Of a DNA stretch of 64,000 nucleotides, positions 32,106 through 44,327 are shown in pieces. The position numbers were made by a program, and so were the translations under genes. The notes beneath the pieces are model-generated. The model ran no database searches. It was not told the origin of the DNA and saw only the letters and a list, made by a program, of their open reading frames with translations. Each line of letters opens with the position of its first letter. Position 1 is the stretch's first letter. The stretch comes from Mycteria americana. Its lineage: Eukaryota; Chordata; Aves; Ciconiiformes; Ciconiidae. The stretch covers positions 76,365,635 through 76,429,634 of the forward strand of contig NC_134365.1 of NCBI RefSeq assembly GCF_035582795.1, given 5' to 3'.

Positions 32106-34329
32106 TTGGTCTTTCTAGGGCTCGTCAGGCTGTTGAACAATCTCACCTTGACGTCCGCAACGCCGCAGAGACAGAGGGAAGGTGCTGCCATGCCCCACTC
32201 TGCCCCAGCTCCTCTTCCTGCAGGTCCTTGTCTGCAGGTTTTCCGAACGTGAGTGCACCCAGCCTGTTCCTTCAGCCAGTCCACAGATCCCATGTTGTGC
32301 ATGGCTTTGCTTTGAGGTATCTCAGTCCTCCATTACTTTGTGTGGCAGAGACCACACTGTCCTAGTACGAGCTTTTTCTCATTTTCTTTCTCTCATCATC
32401 TGGGTGGGCTCTGTCTCTTCCTACATAGCCGGTGCCCTGCATACCCCATCAGGCTGGGGACTGAGGTCTGTTGCTTTGCTCTTCTCACACCGTGGGACTT
32501 CCTACAGAAAGAGAAAGCGCCTGGAGAGAAGGTGGAGCCTTCCCGAAGGATGAGTCCAGAACTGCAGAACGAGATCTTCTGGAATAGAGGACCATTACCA
32601 AATATTTGGAAAGCCCGTGGATGCAGTGAGCTGGCATAAGCTAGAATGGGATAGAGGAGGGCCCTGTTTTAACATGGGTCCTAAGGAATGGATAATAAAT
32701 TAATAGTAAGAAACGCAGAGGAACTCAGGCAGGAGGGAGTGACACGACAAGACAGTTGCAACAACTGCATCTTTGACTCTACCGTGCTTGTTAGAAGATT
32801 ATGCTTTCAGTCTTGTTCCGTCAATACAGTTTTCCTTTTATTTAGCGTACAACCCCATGGGTCTCACAGTTATTACCCATGGATTCCCAAGGGATTTGTA
32901 CAGGTGAGGAGCTTAACTGTCTTAGGTGTAGTCAATTTTGTGGGTAATACTGATGCGAAGTGAGCAGCATTTGCAGCTAATTAAAATGCTACACTTTCAA
33001 ATAATTTTTGCTAATTACTAATATTTAGCAGTACTATTTTAACTGCAATTTCCATCTTCCATGGGGATTTGAACTCTGTTAATTTCCCAGTGACTCTCTT
33101 GGCACCATTTAGCATATCAAAATGACCAGGAAATTAAAAAACCTTAGTCATTTTGCTTCTCTAGGAATGAATGCTAGCAGTAACAGGAGAAAATTTTGCT
33201 GCAGGAAAAATATGACCAAATTCAAGCCCTTTCCCCTCTTCCCCCTCCCAAAAGTCAATTATGCTATAGTGCTGACTGACCCAGACGAGCACAGAAGCTG
33301 CTCTGGGCACAGGCTGCGTTTGCTCTGCCAGGAGGAGGATGCAGGAGCCGCCTTTCCCTTACAAACAGCACCCTTGTCCTGTAAGGCTGGGCAGCGAGCT
33401 AGTGCTAAATAGCATTCTCTAGGCCTCAAAATGAGTCAGTATCTGTCAAAATCGTTAGCCTGATCTTTTAACACCCACTCTGGGCACTGGCCGCTGAAAT
33501 GAAGCTACTACCCCTGTGCAACGTCAGACACCAAACCACCGGCAGAATGAGTGCTAGACCCCAAGTGTGTTGTTTCCCAGGTTCCTGCTCTGCTTAACAG
33601 ACTGCACTGCTTGCCCTGTAAGACAGAAATGTCCTTTAAAAAGGATGAAAAAGAGAGGGGGAATGTGAGACTTCTGTTTGCAATAAGGCAGAGTGCATTT
33701 GCAGCACCCTCACATCATCACAGCAATCCAAACACACAAATAACATCACTATGTGAATTTGCAAGAAAAATTGCTCAGTTATTTAGCAATAAAATCTCCA
33801 AATCAGCCTCCGACAGTCACTCTGAAAAACGATGTAGACATTCAACACAAGAATAATCAAAAATACATCAGTTGTTATTTTTTTTTTACTGAAAGGGAAG
33901 ACTCGCGTCCTTTCACTGAACGCATGTCTACACAGATCAATGTCAGCTCTTATTCATTTGCTACTTTTAACTATTTGCATTTATTCCTGTTACTTGGGTC
34001 TTAGTCATCTAGCCATTGTGATAGCTTTGTTCTACATGCTTTGATTAAACTACATTCTGGGTCTTTCTCGGGACCACAGGACACATCATCTTCTGGTCCT
34101 CTGTTGTACATCCAGCATCCTATACCTGGCCCTGCACACAGCCCTCCCTGGCAGCCCCCCTCTCTCTCCCTCCTCGCAACGAGAGGGTAGCCAGAAGAGT
34201 TACCACCCTGGCTCCACCGCTGGGTCGCTTGTCGACCCTGTGCACATCATGTAACCTTGCCTTGCCTTTTAGAGCCACGAAGCCGCATCAATCCTGGTGG
34301 GATGAGCCTAGCAGCAAGGATTTGTTCTT

Positions 34330-34475
34330 CTGCGTTTGCTTTCCCCGCTTGTAAACTGAGCGTCATAATATTTGCCTAGATCAAAGGGGTACGGGGAGAA
34401 TTAAATAATTAATGTATGTAAAGCACTTTGAAAGATGAAAGATGCTATATAAGTACAAAGTATTAACTAAAAAAA
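34330..34475 (+). repeat. MIR-like SINE tail
   Basis: CATAATATTTGCCTAGATCA followed by TGTAAAGCACTTTGAAAGAT and GCTATATAAGTACAAAGTAT is the characteristic tail of MIR/CORE-type SINEs. Old and diverged, plus orientation. Confidence 0.6.
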
Positions 34476-34959
34476 AAAACCCCAAAACAAAACCTGGTTA
34501 CTCATGTAAGTCTCCAGTTTATTATGTAAGAAATGCACGAAATCGAAATAATTGCCACTAACAAATTAAGAGTTAGATTATGCCAAGCCCTAAAAGAGCC
34601 ATGCAGGGGACCGAGAACCTTGCCTCCTCCTGTGGCTGAGTTAGGGTGCCTGTATGAGCACGAAGGAGCCGAAAGCGTGCCCACAATGGGGATGTGGAAG
34701 GGAAGGCACTTCCTCCATCACCGAATCGTCTCAAGCAACCATGTCAAATGGTGCAATTCAAAAATTGATAGCGCAGTGTCTTACAGCAAGCTACGTTTCT
34801 TGCTGTTCCCCAGCCTCACTGCTCCAATGGTTAGAAACCTTCCTCTGGTTTCCAGGCTAAATGTACTCATGGCCATTTGTATCCATTTGTCCTTGTGCCA
34901 ACATTGTTTTAAGTTTAACACGAGATATTTATAGAGCAATCGTGTCCTCTCTAACCTTT

Positions 34960-35560
34960 AATGTTGTTAGGCTGAACAAGGCAATCCCTTTCAGTTTCCT
35001 GTTGTTAAGTAGGGTCTCCAGCCCCCCACCGAGCACCCTACCAACACTCAGTTACGCTTGCTCCACTCGCAATTCATCTTGCTCAAATAGAGGTGAATAA
35101 AGCTGTATGCAGCCTCCTCACAGGGTCCACCAGTACTTGTTCCCCATCATTAATATTTTCAGACCCATGCTGGAAATACTTGATACAGCCTTGATCACAT
35201 TTACCTTTTTCCGTGGCCGTGCTATGCTGCCATTTCATAGTAATCCTGTGACCAGCCAAGGCGCTTGAGACTTTTTATTTTCCCAGAGAAACTCTGACAC
35301 TTCAGCCTTACGTGCCAAACCTTACATTTGGCACAATTGAATTTCATCCTATTCCCATTGTTCCCATCCTCAAGGTCACGCAGTTCTTCCTGTTTGATAG
35401 GCCGGGGCCTCTTGTGTATTGACAAGCACTCGCATGTCTGTGTCATCAGGAAATTTCACGATGCACTCCTCCCTCTTTTGTGCGACAGGCAAATATTAAC
35501 TAAAAGCAGTCCCCGAGCAGCCCTCAGACAATTCCACTAGCAACTGCCTTCCAGATCCGC
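34960..35560. repeat. Old amniote LINE-type remnant
   Basis: TTTCAGTTTCCTGTTGTTAA, TTGAATTTCATCCTATTCCC, AGTTCTTCCTGTTTGATAGG, TGTGTCATCAGGAAATTTCA and GACAATTCCACTAGCAACTG follow in the order I recall for an ancient CR1-like repeat of amniotes. No reading frame survives. The family assignment is from memory and uncertain. Confidence 0.45.
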
Positions 35561-38500
35561 TTTCAGCACATCTTGCTTCCATCTCCCATCCTGCTATGTC
35601 TCACCTGTCTTGCAGGGACGGTTGAGGTTCTTCCAGAACGAAAGATGATGCAAGTCCCTAGGGCTTGCCGGACCCAACCAGTGCTTTAAAAGCAGTTGCG
35701 TTCCCTCGGGGACATTGCAAAAGAGAGTCAGAGAAGTTGCGAAGCACTGACATTTCATAACAATGCTAAGCCAAGAAAATATAATACTCAGGGTAACTTT
35801 GGATGCGAGGGAGTATTCTTCAACATCTGGTGGAGCACATGCAGTAATTCTGGCAGCGCAGAAAGCCCCATGTCCTCAAGAACCCTTTCACATAAAAGGT
35901 CACCGGTCTGAGAAAATGGAGGGCACGAAGCCGTGTTGTTATTACTGATCAGAGGGAAACCGAGTCCAAGGAGAGGTGGAGTGCAGAGACAAGGGCCAGG
36001 TGGCTGTTCAGGGGAGAGGTGGGCAGATGTCAAGAGCCCCAAATCTGCTGTCATGCAACTCTGGCCTGAGCCTCAGGCAGTTGTTTTGCCTCAGATAAAA
36101 GGCAGGCAGCTTTGGTCTTTTATGGAGGTGATTTATAGATGGTTTACATCAATGCAGCAATGCAGGAAGAAAAGGGATACTGATTTCTGGCAGTAACCAG
36201 CTCTTTGTCAGGCAGAAGATTATGGCCCAGCATCTAGTCAACCCTATAGACAAACCCTAAGACAAACTCAGGAGGAGACTGGAAAAAAATGAACCCCGAT
36301 ATACTCCGGTCTCCCGTCTCCAGGAAAGATCATGGGCTCCATTTTTGAACGAGCCAAGAGGCAGGGGCAAATCTTGGCCACACCGAGGTCAGCAACAAAC
36401 TTGGATTGTGCTGAAGACGTCAGCTCCAGCGCGCTGGTGCTTCAGGGCTCCAAAGGCGACTGAGAAAAGCCACCACTTACGGTGGGGTCTGGGCAGCGGA
36501 AAGTCACAACCGCTTGCTTTTGAAAGACTGAGAGCTCTTCAGCAAATTCCAGCTGGTGCCTTCCAGAGGACCCGAATGTGTATTTCAGGCAACTGCAGCG
36601 CCTGTGAGTACATCAGACCTTGAAGTACGGCTGGAGCAGTGAATAACGCAGTGAGACTACCCAAGTGCCAGCGTGAGACCTTGAGCCAGCTGCAGAAACA
36701 AAGCCCCGAGTGTCTGTAAATGCCAGAAAGTCTGAAAAATTAGATACATATGCATATGCACCACAAAGTTTGTCCTGGATCTTTGGAGAGAGCACCTTAT
36801 TAGAGCTGCTGGTAGCGTTACACCGACTCAGAAGCACGTTATTTCATGTGCCTCTGAAAAAAAGACCTTTCTAGTTTCATTACAAAGCACGGGACAAGTT
36901 GAGCATGTTTGGCACCCGCTGCTATGAAGGAGAGCTCCTCGGCTCCTACGCCGACTGATCGCCCCATCCTGGCTGTGAGTCCCACCTGCGCAGTCAGAGC
37001 TTGGGAGTCAGAGCTGAGCGAAGCCAGAGCTTAGACGGATTTTAAATATCATCTCTCCACCTGCCAGGATTCCCTGCAGTCCATCCTGCCACTTTCTGTG
37101 GGCTCCTAGCTCTGTGTTTGGGGGTGTGTGAAAGAAATGGAGAGCTGAACAGTGACAGCCATGCCTTGCTTTTCTTTTTCATCCCATCCTCACCCTGTAC
37201 AGAGACAGTCGGAGTCCTACACACAAAGCCCTTAGCTGGGCTTCCCCTCTGCTTGCTTACCCTCCATGGGTTGCAAGTACCAGTAAGGGGCTGCCTGTTG
37301 GGACAGGGGAGAGGCAACTGCAGTTTCTCCAAGGTAAAGTGGAGATCAGTGGCCCGTGAGGGTGAGCTGCTGCCAGCTGTGTTGGCTGTGTCCCCAGCGG
37401 GGCCGCCACCCTACTGCCGCCGCATGAGTCCCTGCTCCAGGAGAAAAACCTCAGAGGGGCTGGTGGGTTGTTTTATAGAAGGAGAGTTTGGGGCTAATTC
37501 AGCCTCGTTGCCTGCTGAGCCAGGGACACGGGCACAGGCGCTACTCCGTGGCAGGCAGCATGTGCCGTCGGGACCCTCGAGCATTGCCTTCACATGCAGA
37601 TGGTGAAACCTGTGCCTTTAAATGAAAACAGCTTGTGTTATGGGACCAGGAAAATAATAAGTAACGAGATTGATTCATATTGGGGTGTGAGTGACAGACG
37701 TGGCTGCAGCGGTGCTGCTGCAAAGGCTTCTTTCTTCCTCTTGCAGGGTCAAGCTCTTTCATTTTATCCCTCTCATTAATGAAAAGTGAGAGCAGGAGCC
37801 CTTGTCCTTCCCTCTGCTGCCCATGGTGCCTGTTTCCTGCCGTAAAGCCACGGGCAGGTTTCCTGGCCCTTCTGCGTATTGTCTAAGGCAGCAGCTTGAG
37901 CCCTGCACGTGCATGCCTGTGTGCATGTGTGTGCACATATGCATTCCCGTGAGCACGTACACGGAACAGACCTAATCGTTATCCTCGGCAAGAACATGAG
38001 TAAGAGGATTTGCCTCTGTTTAACCAAAGAATAATTAACACCTGGTGAGAAGGTCTAACAGCCATAGCATCTCATTAACATATTGTGACGGACAATATCC
38101 TCCTCAAATATACTTTGAAGAAAGAGGACCAGCTTTGGAAGGGGCACAGAGACTGTTTGTAAACTAGTTGTCCCTTGTTTTCAAACTCCTTAACTCTGCT
38201 CAGGGAGATGCAAAGGACTCAAGGCTGGTATAAAATACTCGCTAGAGCATGGCAACGTGTACACCAAGCTGCAGCAGTTAGCTTTACCTAATGTCTTGTG
38301 TATCACAGGTTCTCGCCTCCTCCTGCTCCATCCTCATTTTGAGGGACTGTCAGTTGTAGCAGCTGAGGACCAGCTCCAGGCCCCATACAGAAACATAGTA
38401 ATATACGACTTCCACCCCAAAGAGCCTGCCATACGAGTAGAGAGCAAGGCAGAAACAGCCAGATCATTATGGACAGCTTAACTACTGGTAAGTTTTCTAT

Positions 38501-38929
38501 AGAAGACCCCCATAAATGCCTGGGCCACCATTTGGATTCAGGGAGCCACAGCTGGAGGTGAGGAGCTCCAGGCACAGGGCACCTAAAGGAGCTTTAGCAA
38601 AAGCAAAGATTTAGGAGTTTAAATTGGTGTAGCACAGTCATTGTGGAGGCTGCAAGACACAATTTCCTTCTAATCTGAAGGAAGACCTGATTTCTTTTGT
38701 ATGCACAGATTTACCTTGTGGTCAGATGCGATGGCTGGAGGCAGTAAGGCACGTTGTTAAATACACAGACTCCAAGTGTGGAGTAACCTGACATAAAGCA
38801 ACTCCTGTTCTACTTCTTCCCACATCTGTCACCCCATCCAGCTAAGCTGAAGTGCTTCACACCTTGGTCTTATCCCTAGTAATGCCAAAAAGGCACATGG
38901 AGCACTCACAAAGAGTAATGTGGGTTGGA

Positions 38930-38985
38930 TGGTTCCAATGGAGGTCATCTGGCCCAACCCAGCACTCAAAGCAGAGCCTACAGAC
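38930..38985 (-). mobile_element. CR1 LINE scrap
   Basis: GGAGGTCATCTGGCCCAACC followed by ACTCAAAGCAGAGCC is the reverse complement of a typical CR1 3' region. Only about 55 bp remain and the 8-bp tail repeat is not visible. Confidence 0.7.
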
Positions 38986-40119
38986 ACACAAAACGACATG
39001 AACTGGCCTCAAAAGAGCGCGTAGAAAACAAGCCTCACCTCCAGACGACCTGAACTTTAAAAACGGCCGTGTCAGAAGCCAGCCTGAATTGCATGTGTCA
39101 GACCCGTTTCTAATTGGCTTTGTCTTTTATGTAATTGGGCTTTCAAGAGCTAGATATTATTATTAGCTGCTGTCAATGGGCATCAGTCTTCAGAAATCAC
39201 AGCGGCTGACTTTGAACTTCAGCTTTCAGGGAGAATCTTTCGTCATTTATTTTAATGGGGAACCCTCTGTTATTTAGCAGATGGCCGGCGTGCTGAACTT
39301 TGGCTACTTGACGGTGCGTCGGCGCTGCTCGGTCCGGCTCTGCAGTCCATGGCTTGCTACGGGGTGAGGGGAGCAGGGGAAAAAGGAGCAAGGATGAGGC
39401 AGGGTCTCAGCTTTTCCATAGCCCAGACTGACTTGGCGGGTGGGTGAGCCTTTGGCCGGCTGCGGCACATTTGGCTCCCTCCCGGCCCCAGCCGTCGCGC
39501 TGGGGGTGGCATCTCTGAGGGTGTCCCTGGGTCAGCAGCCTTTTGCGGAGCTGCTCTTGGGACAAACGGAGCCAAACACCCCGTGGTCCTTGGGGCGACA
39601 AGGCGAGCCCCGTCCAAGCTTTGTTCCTTGCTAATTCTGCTGCTCCGGATTTGTGTGCTGCAACCCTGCGATTGGCACTTTGCCGGACTGCTGATGCCTT
39701 GAAGAAATATCTGTATAAATGCGATTATGTGGGAGTGTGCGTCTGTGTGGGTTCAACCATGCCAAACCCACTTTATTTCCAGGGTAAAAATCGCAGTGGA
39801 GAAAAATCCGAGGTTTCTGGAGTCTCATGCAAGGCTGTGTGTCCTCGTGGGTAGGAGAAGAAATAGGAAAGACTGTGTCATCGCAAAGCTGCAGCCCAGA
39901 TCTTGCCATTTCTATGTCTGACGTTGTGTGTGCTGTTTGACTTGTTGTCACCGTCACCCGGTTTGCGCTGCCTTTTGGCAAAGGGAGGAACAAGAGCAGG
40001 CAATATTTTACAGAGGACAGTATCTGGCTATGGAAAAGCTGTGCAACATGACTCATTTTGTGTAAAGGACACGAAATTACGACTGCATGCCACATGAGAG
40101 ATGGTAGCTGGGCTCGAAT

Positions 40120-40205
40120 CAAAAAACATCCTCATCCAGGAAGGGTATTCAAGCATGTGCTTAATTTAAGAACATACTTAATCAGGGCCTTTGGGCATAA
40201 AAGGG
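40120..40205. repeat. Old palindromic amniote repeat fragment
   Basis: TTCAAGCATGTGCTTAATTT followed by CTTAATCAGGGCCTTTGGGC matches a short inverted-repeat element that recurs in turtle, crocodilian and bird DNA. The name is not known to me. Confidence 0.45.
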
Positions 40206-41324
40206 TAATGATTATTCTTGTGTTGCCGAGAAAATCCAAGTGACATCCGGAAGATGTATTACTCGAGAAAATTTAGTGTTATTTCAGTGTCCTTGTTTAA
40301 TCTTTCAATTTCTAAAAAAGTAATTCTTTTAATTTCTCATTGCTCGCCAGTGCTGTGAATTCTTTCACAGCTGTTTTACACTCAATTGTTAATGCCAAGT
40401 GGAATCAGCAAATACAATCTGGTTCAGATAATAATTATGGAAGATCAATCCTGCATCCGCCTCTTTTCTCCGTCCCCATTAAATTTCCCAGCATGTAAGA
40501 TATGCATGTTTGACTTTGCAGGGAAAGTTAGCCACAGTGAAAGAACCTTTTTTCCTCTTGTACACACTGTTTAATCATTTCAAAACAACAACCTCCCTGT
40601 CCCCAATTTTTTCGATGTATTTGACCCCTAATTTTTTCTCTATCTAACTGTGTATCGCTGCAGAGATTAGAATGGCGTCTATGATTTTTAAGTATGCAAT
40701 ATGTATTTTTTTTTAAATTAAAAGTGACTGTCTTTATTAGCAACTGGTTAGCATCCAGCAAAGTCCTGAAGTTGTCCTGGTAAAAGCAGGTGAGCTGACG
40801 TCTGATCACTATGTTACTTAAATAACCATGCGAACGGCAGGAGCAGTAAAGCAGAAGGTGGCTGAAAGCTGCTCCTGCCGGACCAGGTCCTGCTGCCCTT
40901 CGCCGTGGGGATGGTGCCTCCCTGTGTAGGCACATTGTACCCAGCCTAGGAGAGGCTCCCCATCTCGGCGTGACCAGGGCAGATGACAACTAATGTCTTT
41001 GGTTTCCTTGGAAAAACCAAGTGCTCCAAATGGTGCAGCTACTCCAGACCCTACAGCTGTGAGAAGGTGAACTCTGGTCTACGTTGACCATGTTTCATAG
41101 TTTCATACCCAAACCTTTCAGTCGCTGTACAGAAGACATCCCCTGAACTGGCCTAGACTTCTCCTGCCTTAAGAACTCTGGACACCAGCCACACAACTGG
41201 GATTTTTGAAAGGGCTGCAGGAGGCTGGGACCCAAGTGGATTTCCAACCTATACCCTGTAGGAGATATTCAGCCTGCTGCCCATGGAGCATCGCCTCATT
41301 TTTGAGATACTTGCTGTGCAGAAA

Positions 41325-41480
41325 GATATTTAGGCACCTGTTTTAAGAGAGATTCTCGGGCCAGGAGCTGTTATTGGCTGTAAGGTAAGTGCTTGCTCAT
41401 GGTATTGACTTTGGGTTAGATCCTGTTCATCCTCCTCAGGCAATTACTCCCCCTGAAACCAATATGACTGTGGGCACGAA
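41325..41480. repeat. Old palindromic amniote repeat fragment
   Basis: GATATTTAGGCACCTG, then AGATCCTGTTCATCCTCCTC and CCCCCTGAAACCAATATGA resemble the same class of ancient palindromic repeat seen at 40.1 and 42.7 kb. Confidence 0.4.
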
Positions 41481-42659
41481 GAAAGCAGTTGGATTTTGGC
41501 CCCTTTTAGAAGACAATGATCATAAATCTAGCTGTCAGCACAAATCCAGGTGCAAAACCCAGGGATTTTCCTGGGGGAAAAACCACAGTAAAGATCTGTG
41601 GCATAGCACTAGGGAAATGGACGGGCAGAAAGGAAAATAAAATTTAACTTCATTTAACTCTAATACTTATTATTAGAGTAGATGTTCAACGGGGCATCAG
41701 TAAAACGTGTTCTCAGCTTTGCCACTGCTTCCCTATCTGACCTTGGTGATGATCCTTGAACACCCCATCCCTCTCAAAGCTGTGGTTAAATATAATTGTA
41801 TGTGGCTTTGAGATCGAGAGACAAGGTACACCAGTGAGTGCAAGCTATCGTAAGGAAGTTTTAAAAAGTGGATGATGGTGACAAAACGTCTTGGTGAGAA
41901 GCTATGAAAACACAGTAGAGGAAGCAACATGACTAGGGAAGACCTTTTCTTCAGTTTTTTTCCACCTCTAGTTTCTTTTTCTTTTCCTTTTTTGAACAAT
42001 ATACCTTAATCTTGCTCTATGGGTGTAGCACGAGAGTTATGTGTGCAGAAAGTGTCTGAAATCACTCTGTTCCTAGTTTTCTTTCATACGTTCAGTAATA
42101 TAAATAACCAAAGAAGATATTGCTTAACCCATAAAACAAAGTGACATCATAATTTATTAATACAGAAGACACAGTTCATTGCTGTTAAATGCCATAAAAG
42201 AGCTGGAAATAGCGTAGTTTCTCAGAAGGCATTGCCAATATGTCAAAGGAAAGATTTCCTTGATGCTATCTCAGCATGCGTAAGATCCTCTCCGAGTACT
42301 TCAACATTTTGGTTATTCCCCCCTGAACCACTCTGTAGCATTCGAAGGCAGCTTTGCTGGTGATTTCCCCAACATCTGACGTCTTCTTCTCGCCTGCCCT
42401 GCTCCTCCCAGTGGTTTGCTCCTGTCATTTGCTTGACTTGACTCCTCTATGGGAAGGAAAATAAAAAAATACATGGCCAAGTGGTGGGGACAGAGCTGGC
42501 TGGCCCGTTTATGCTGCTCCCGCTGATGTTGGTGGGGTGGCAGCACAAGCCCACGTGTCCCCACGGTGTCCCTGTGATGGAGGAGGGGTTTCAGTGCTCC
42601 CCTGGCCCCGATGCAGCGCCTGGCTCGTAGGAGGGCAATACATCAGGTTGTACGCACTC

Positions 42660-42740
42660 GGGCCACAGGCCAGCAAAGCATTTAAGCACCTGCTTACCCC
42701 TAAGCTTCTGAGTAATTCCTCTGGCGTGAGCTAAGCACAG
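42660..42740. repeat. Old palindromic amniote repeat fragment
   Basis: CAGCAAAGCATTTAAGCACC, TGCTTACCCCTAAGCTTCTG and GAGTAATTCCTCTGG read as a diverged copy of the palindromic repeat containing AGCACATGCTTAA. Confidence 0.45.
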
Positions 42741-43968
42741 GCATCGCGGCAGCCTCCCGCTTCCCACGGTCTTGCCTTGCGAGGACGCGTGAACAGCGGC
42801 CCGGCTGAACGCCCTGGTGCGGGACTGCTCACCACCCACCTCTTCTTGCTCCCTCCCGTTCACAGCCCTAGTATTCACTGTCTATCTCTGCAGACCCCAG
42901 TCCTGCTGGCACCTCCGTGGGCGAGCCCCTGGGGAGCCCCACCAGCGACCGAGAGACCGTGCCAGGGCTCCCAGCACTGGATTCAGCTGCAGAAAAATTT
43001 TAGAGTATTCCAGGAAAAAAACCCCAACGCTTCTGTTGGTGTGCTGTCCCCAAGCACCAACGTGAGCCAACGTATGGACAAAGTGCAGTGACCACATGTT
43101 CACAATAAGACATCCCTCTCTCTTTTAGGTAACATAAACAATCTTCCTGGTATGGCTGCCTTACAGCCCTGGAAACTCGCTCAGCAGTTGTTCGGCTCCA
43201 TGCGCTACCAGTACCTGCACAGAAGCACCAGTCCTCATCACTGGTCCCTGTCTGCCTCATCATAAAACGTGCCTAGCTGTGCTTTTGCAACTTCTGGGAA
43301 GAGACAGGGTTCCTTTTGGCTCCCCAGGATATTAATTTGAATTTTTATTTGTGTTAATGTCATACTTTCCATACACATAATCAACTCCCTCCCACGGAAA
43401 TGCACCTATTTCATCTGATTCAGCCGGTGCATGAAACGTGCCCGTTGTGTGCATGGTGCTGCGTGGGTTCACCGAGTTATGCTCTGTGTGCCAGCAATCC
43501 CCAGGGGAGCCGTGGCGTGATGAGCTCCTACCTGCCTGCTCAGCGTGCGCGCAGACACAGGCGCTTGATCGCTGCCGGCTCCCTGGGGAGACAGATTTCC
43601 CTCCTCTTCATCAGCTGGCAATGCAGACTTTCTGCAGGCTATTTGCCTGTCCGGCTCCTGCACAAACAGGCACACACGTGTGTGCTCACACCTATGTAGC
43701 CGTGGCAGCACGCATGCTCGGCCGTGCGTGCACAGCCAGCCCCCGTGCAGAGCCGGCGCCTGCATGTTGGCAGTTCGCTACCCCCCTTGAATCCCCCTCT
43801 TCTCTGGGCTATATGTGGCATTTCGAAGCTCTGACAATCTGCTCCAAATGTTTTCCATATTTGTTCAGCCTCCTTGATTCAAATACCAGGAACAACTCAG
43901 CCAGCACAAAGCGAAGCTTTGGGGGGCAAAAAAACTCACACCCCCATCAGCGCGCGCACACACACACG

Positions 43969-43974
43969 CACGTG
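43969..43974. promoter_or_regulatory. E-box CACGTG just upstream of the SSPN start codon
   Basis: CACGTG 21 bp before the SSPN ATG, directly after a short CA repeat. It would lie in the 5' UTR or promoter. Use is inferred only. Confidence 0.25.
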
Positions 43975-43994
43975 AAAACCTAAAGTTCATCGGC

Positions 43995-44327
43995 ATGGGA
44001 AAGGAGGAGGAGAAGAAACCCCAGCACAGCACGTCCCTGAATAACCAGAGCCAGACAGGGAAGGCGCCCGAAGGGGAGAAAAGCACCGACTCGAGCAAGA
44101 CGCAGGAGTCCGCGATGAAGAAGAAGAAGCAGCAGAAGAAAACCAAGGGGGATCCCAAAACTGGCCAGGAGGAGGAATCCCACACTTGTTGTGGCTGCCG
44201 TTTCCCGCTGCTGTTTGCTTTGTTGCAGCTGGCATTAGGCATCTCTGTAACAGTGCTGGGCTTCCTTATGGCAGGCATCAGTTCTTCTCTGCTAGTCAGA
44301 GACACTCCATATTGGGCTGGGATAATT
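43995..44327 (+). CDS. SSPN: SSPN coding exon 1
   Basis: 333 bp, residues 1-111, from MGKEEEKK through membrane segment 1 to DTPYWAGII. The donor GTAAGC begins at 44328. The open frame reads past the donor only as intron. Confidence 0.96.

Larger units (their letters stand above)
35561..43968. other. Intergenic DNA upstream of SSPN with old repeat fragments
   Basis: No gene is supported. It contains a CR1 scrap (38930-38985) and three short old palindromic repeat fragments listed separately. There is no strong CpG island immediately before SSPN. Confidence 0.45.
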
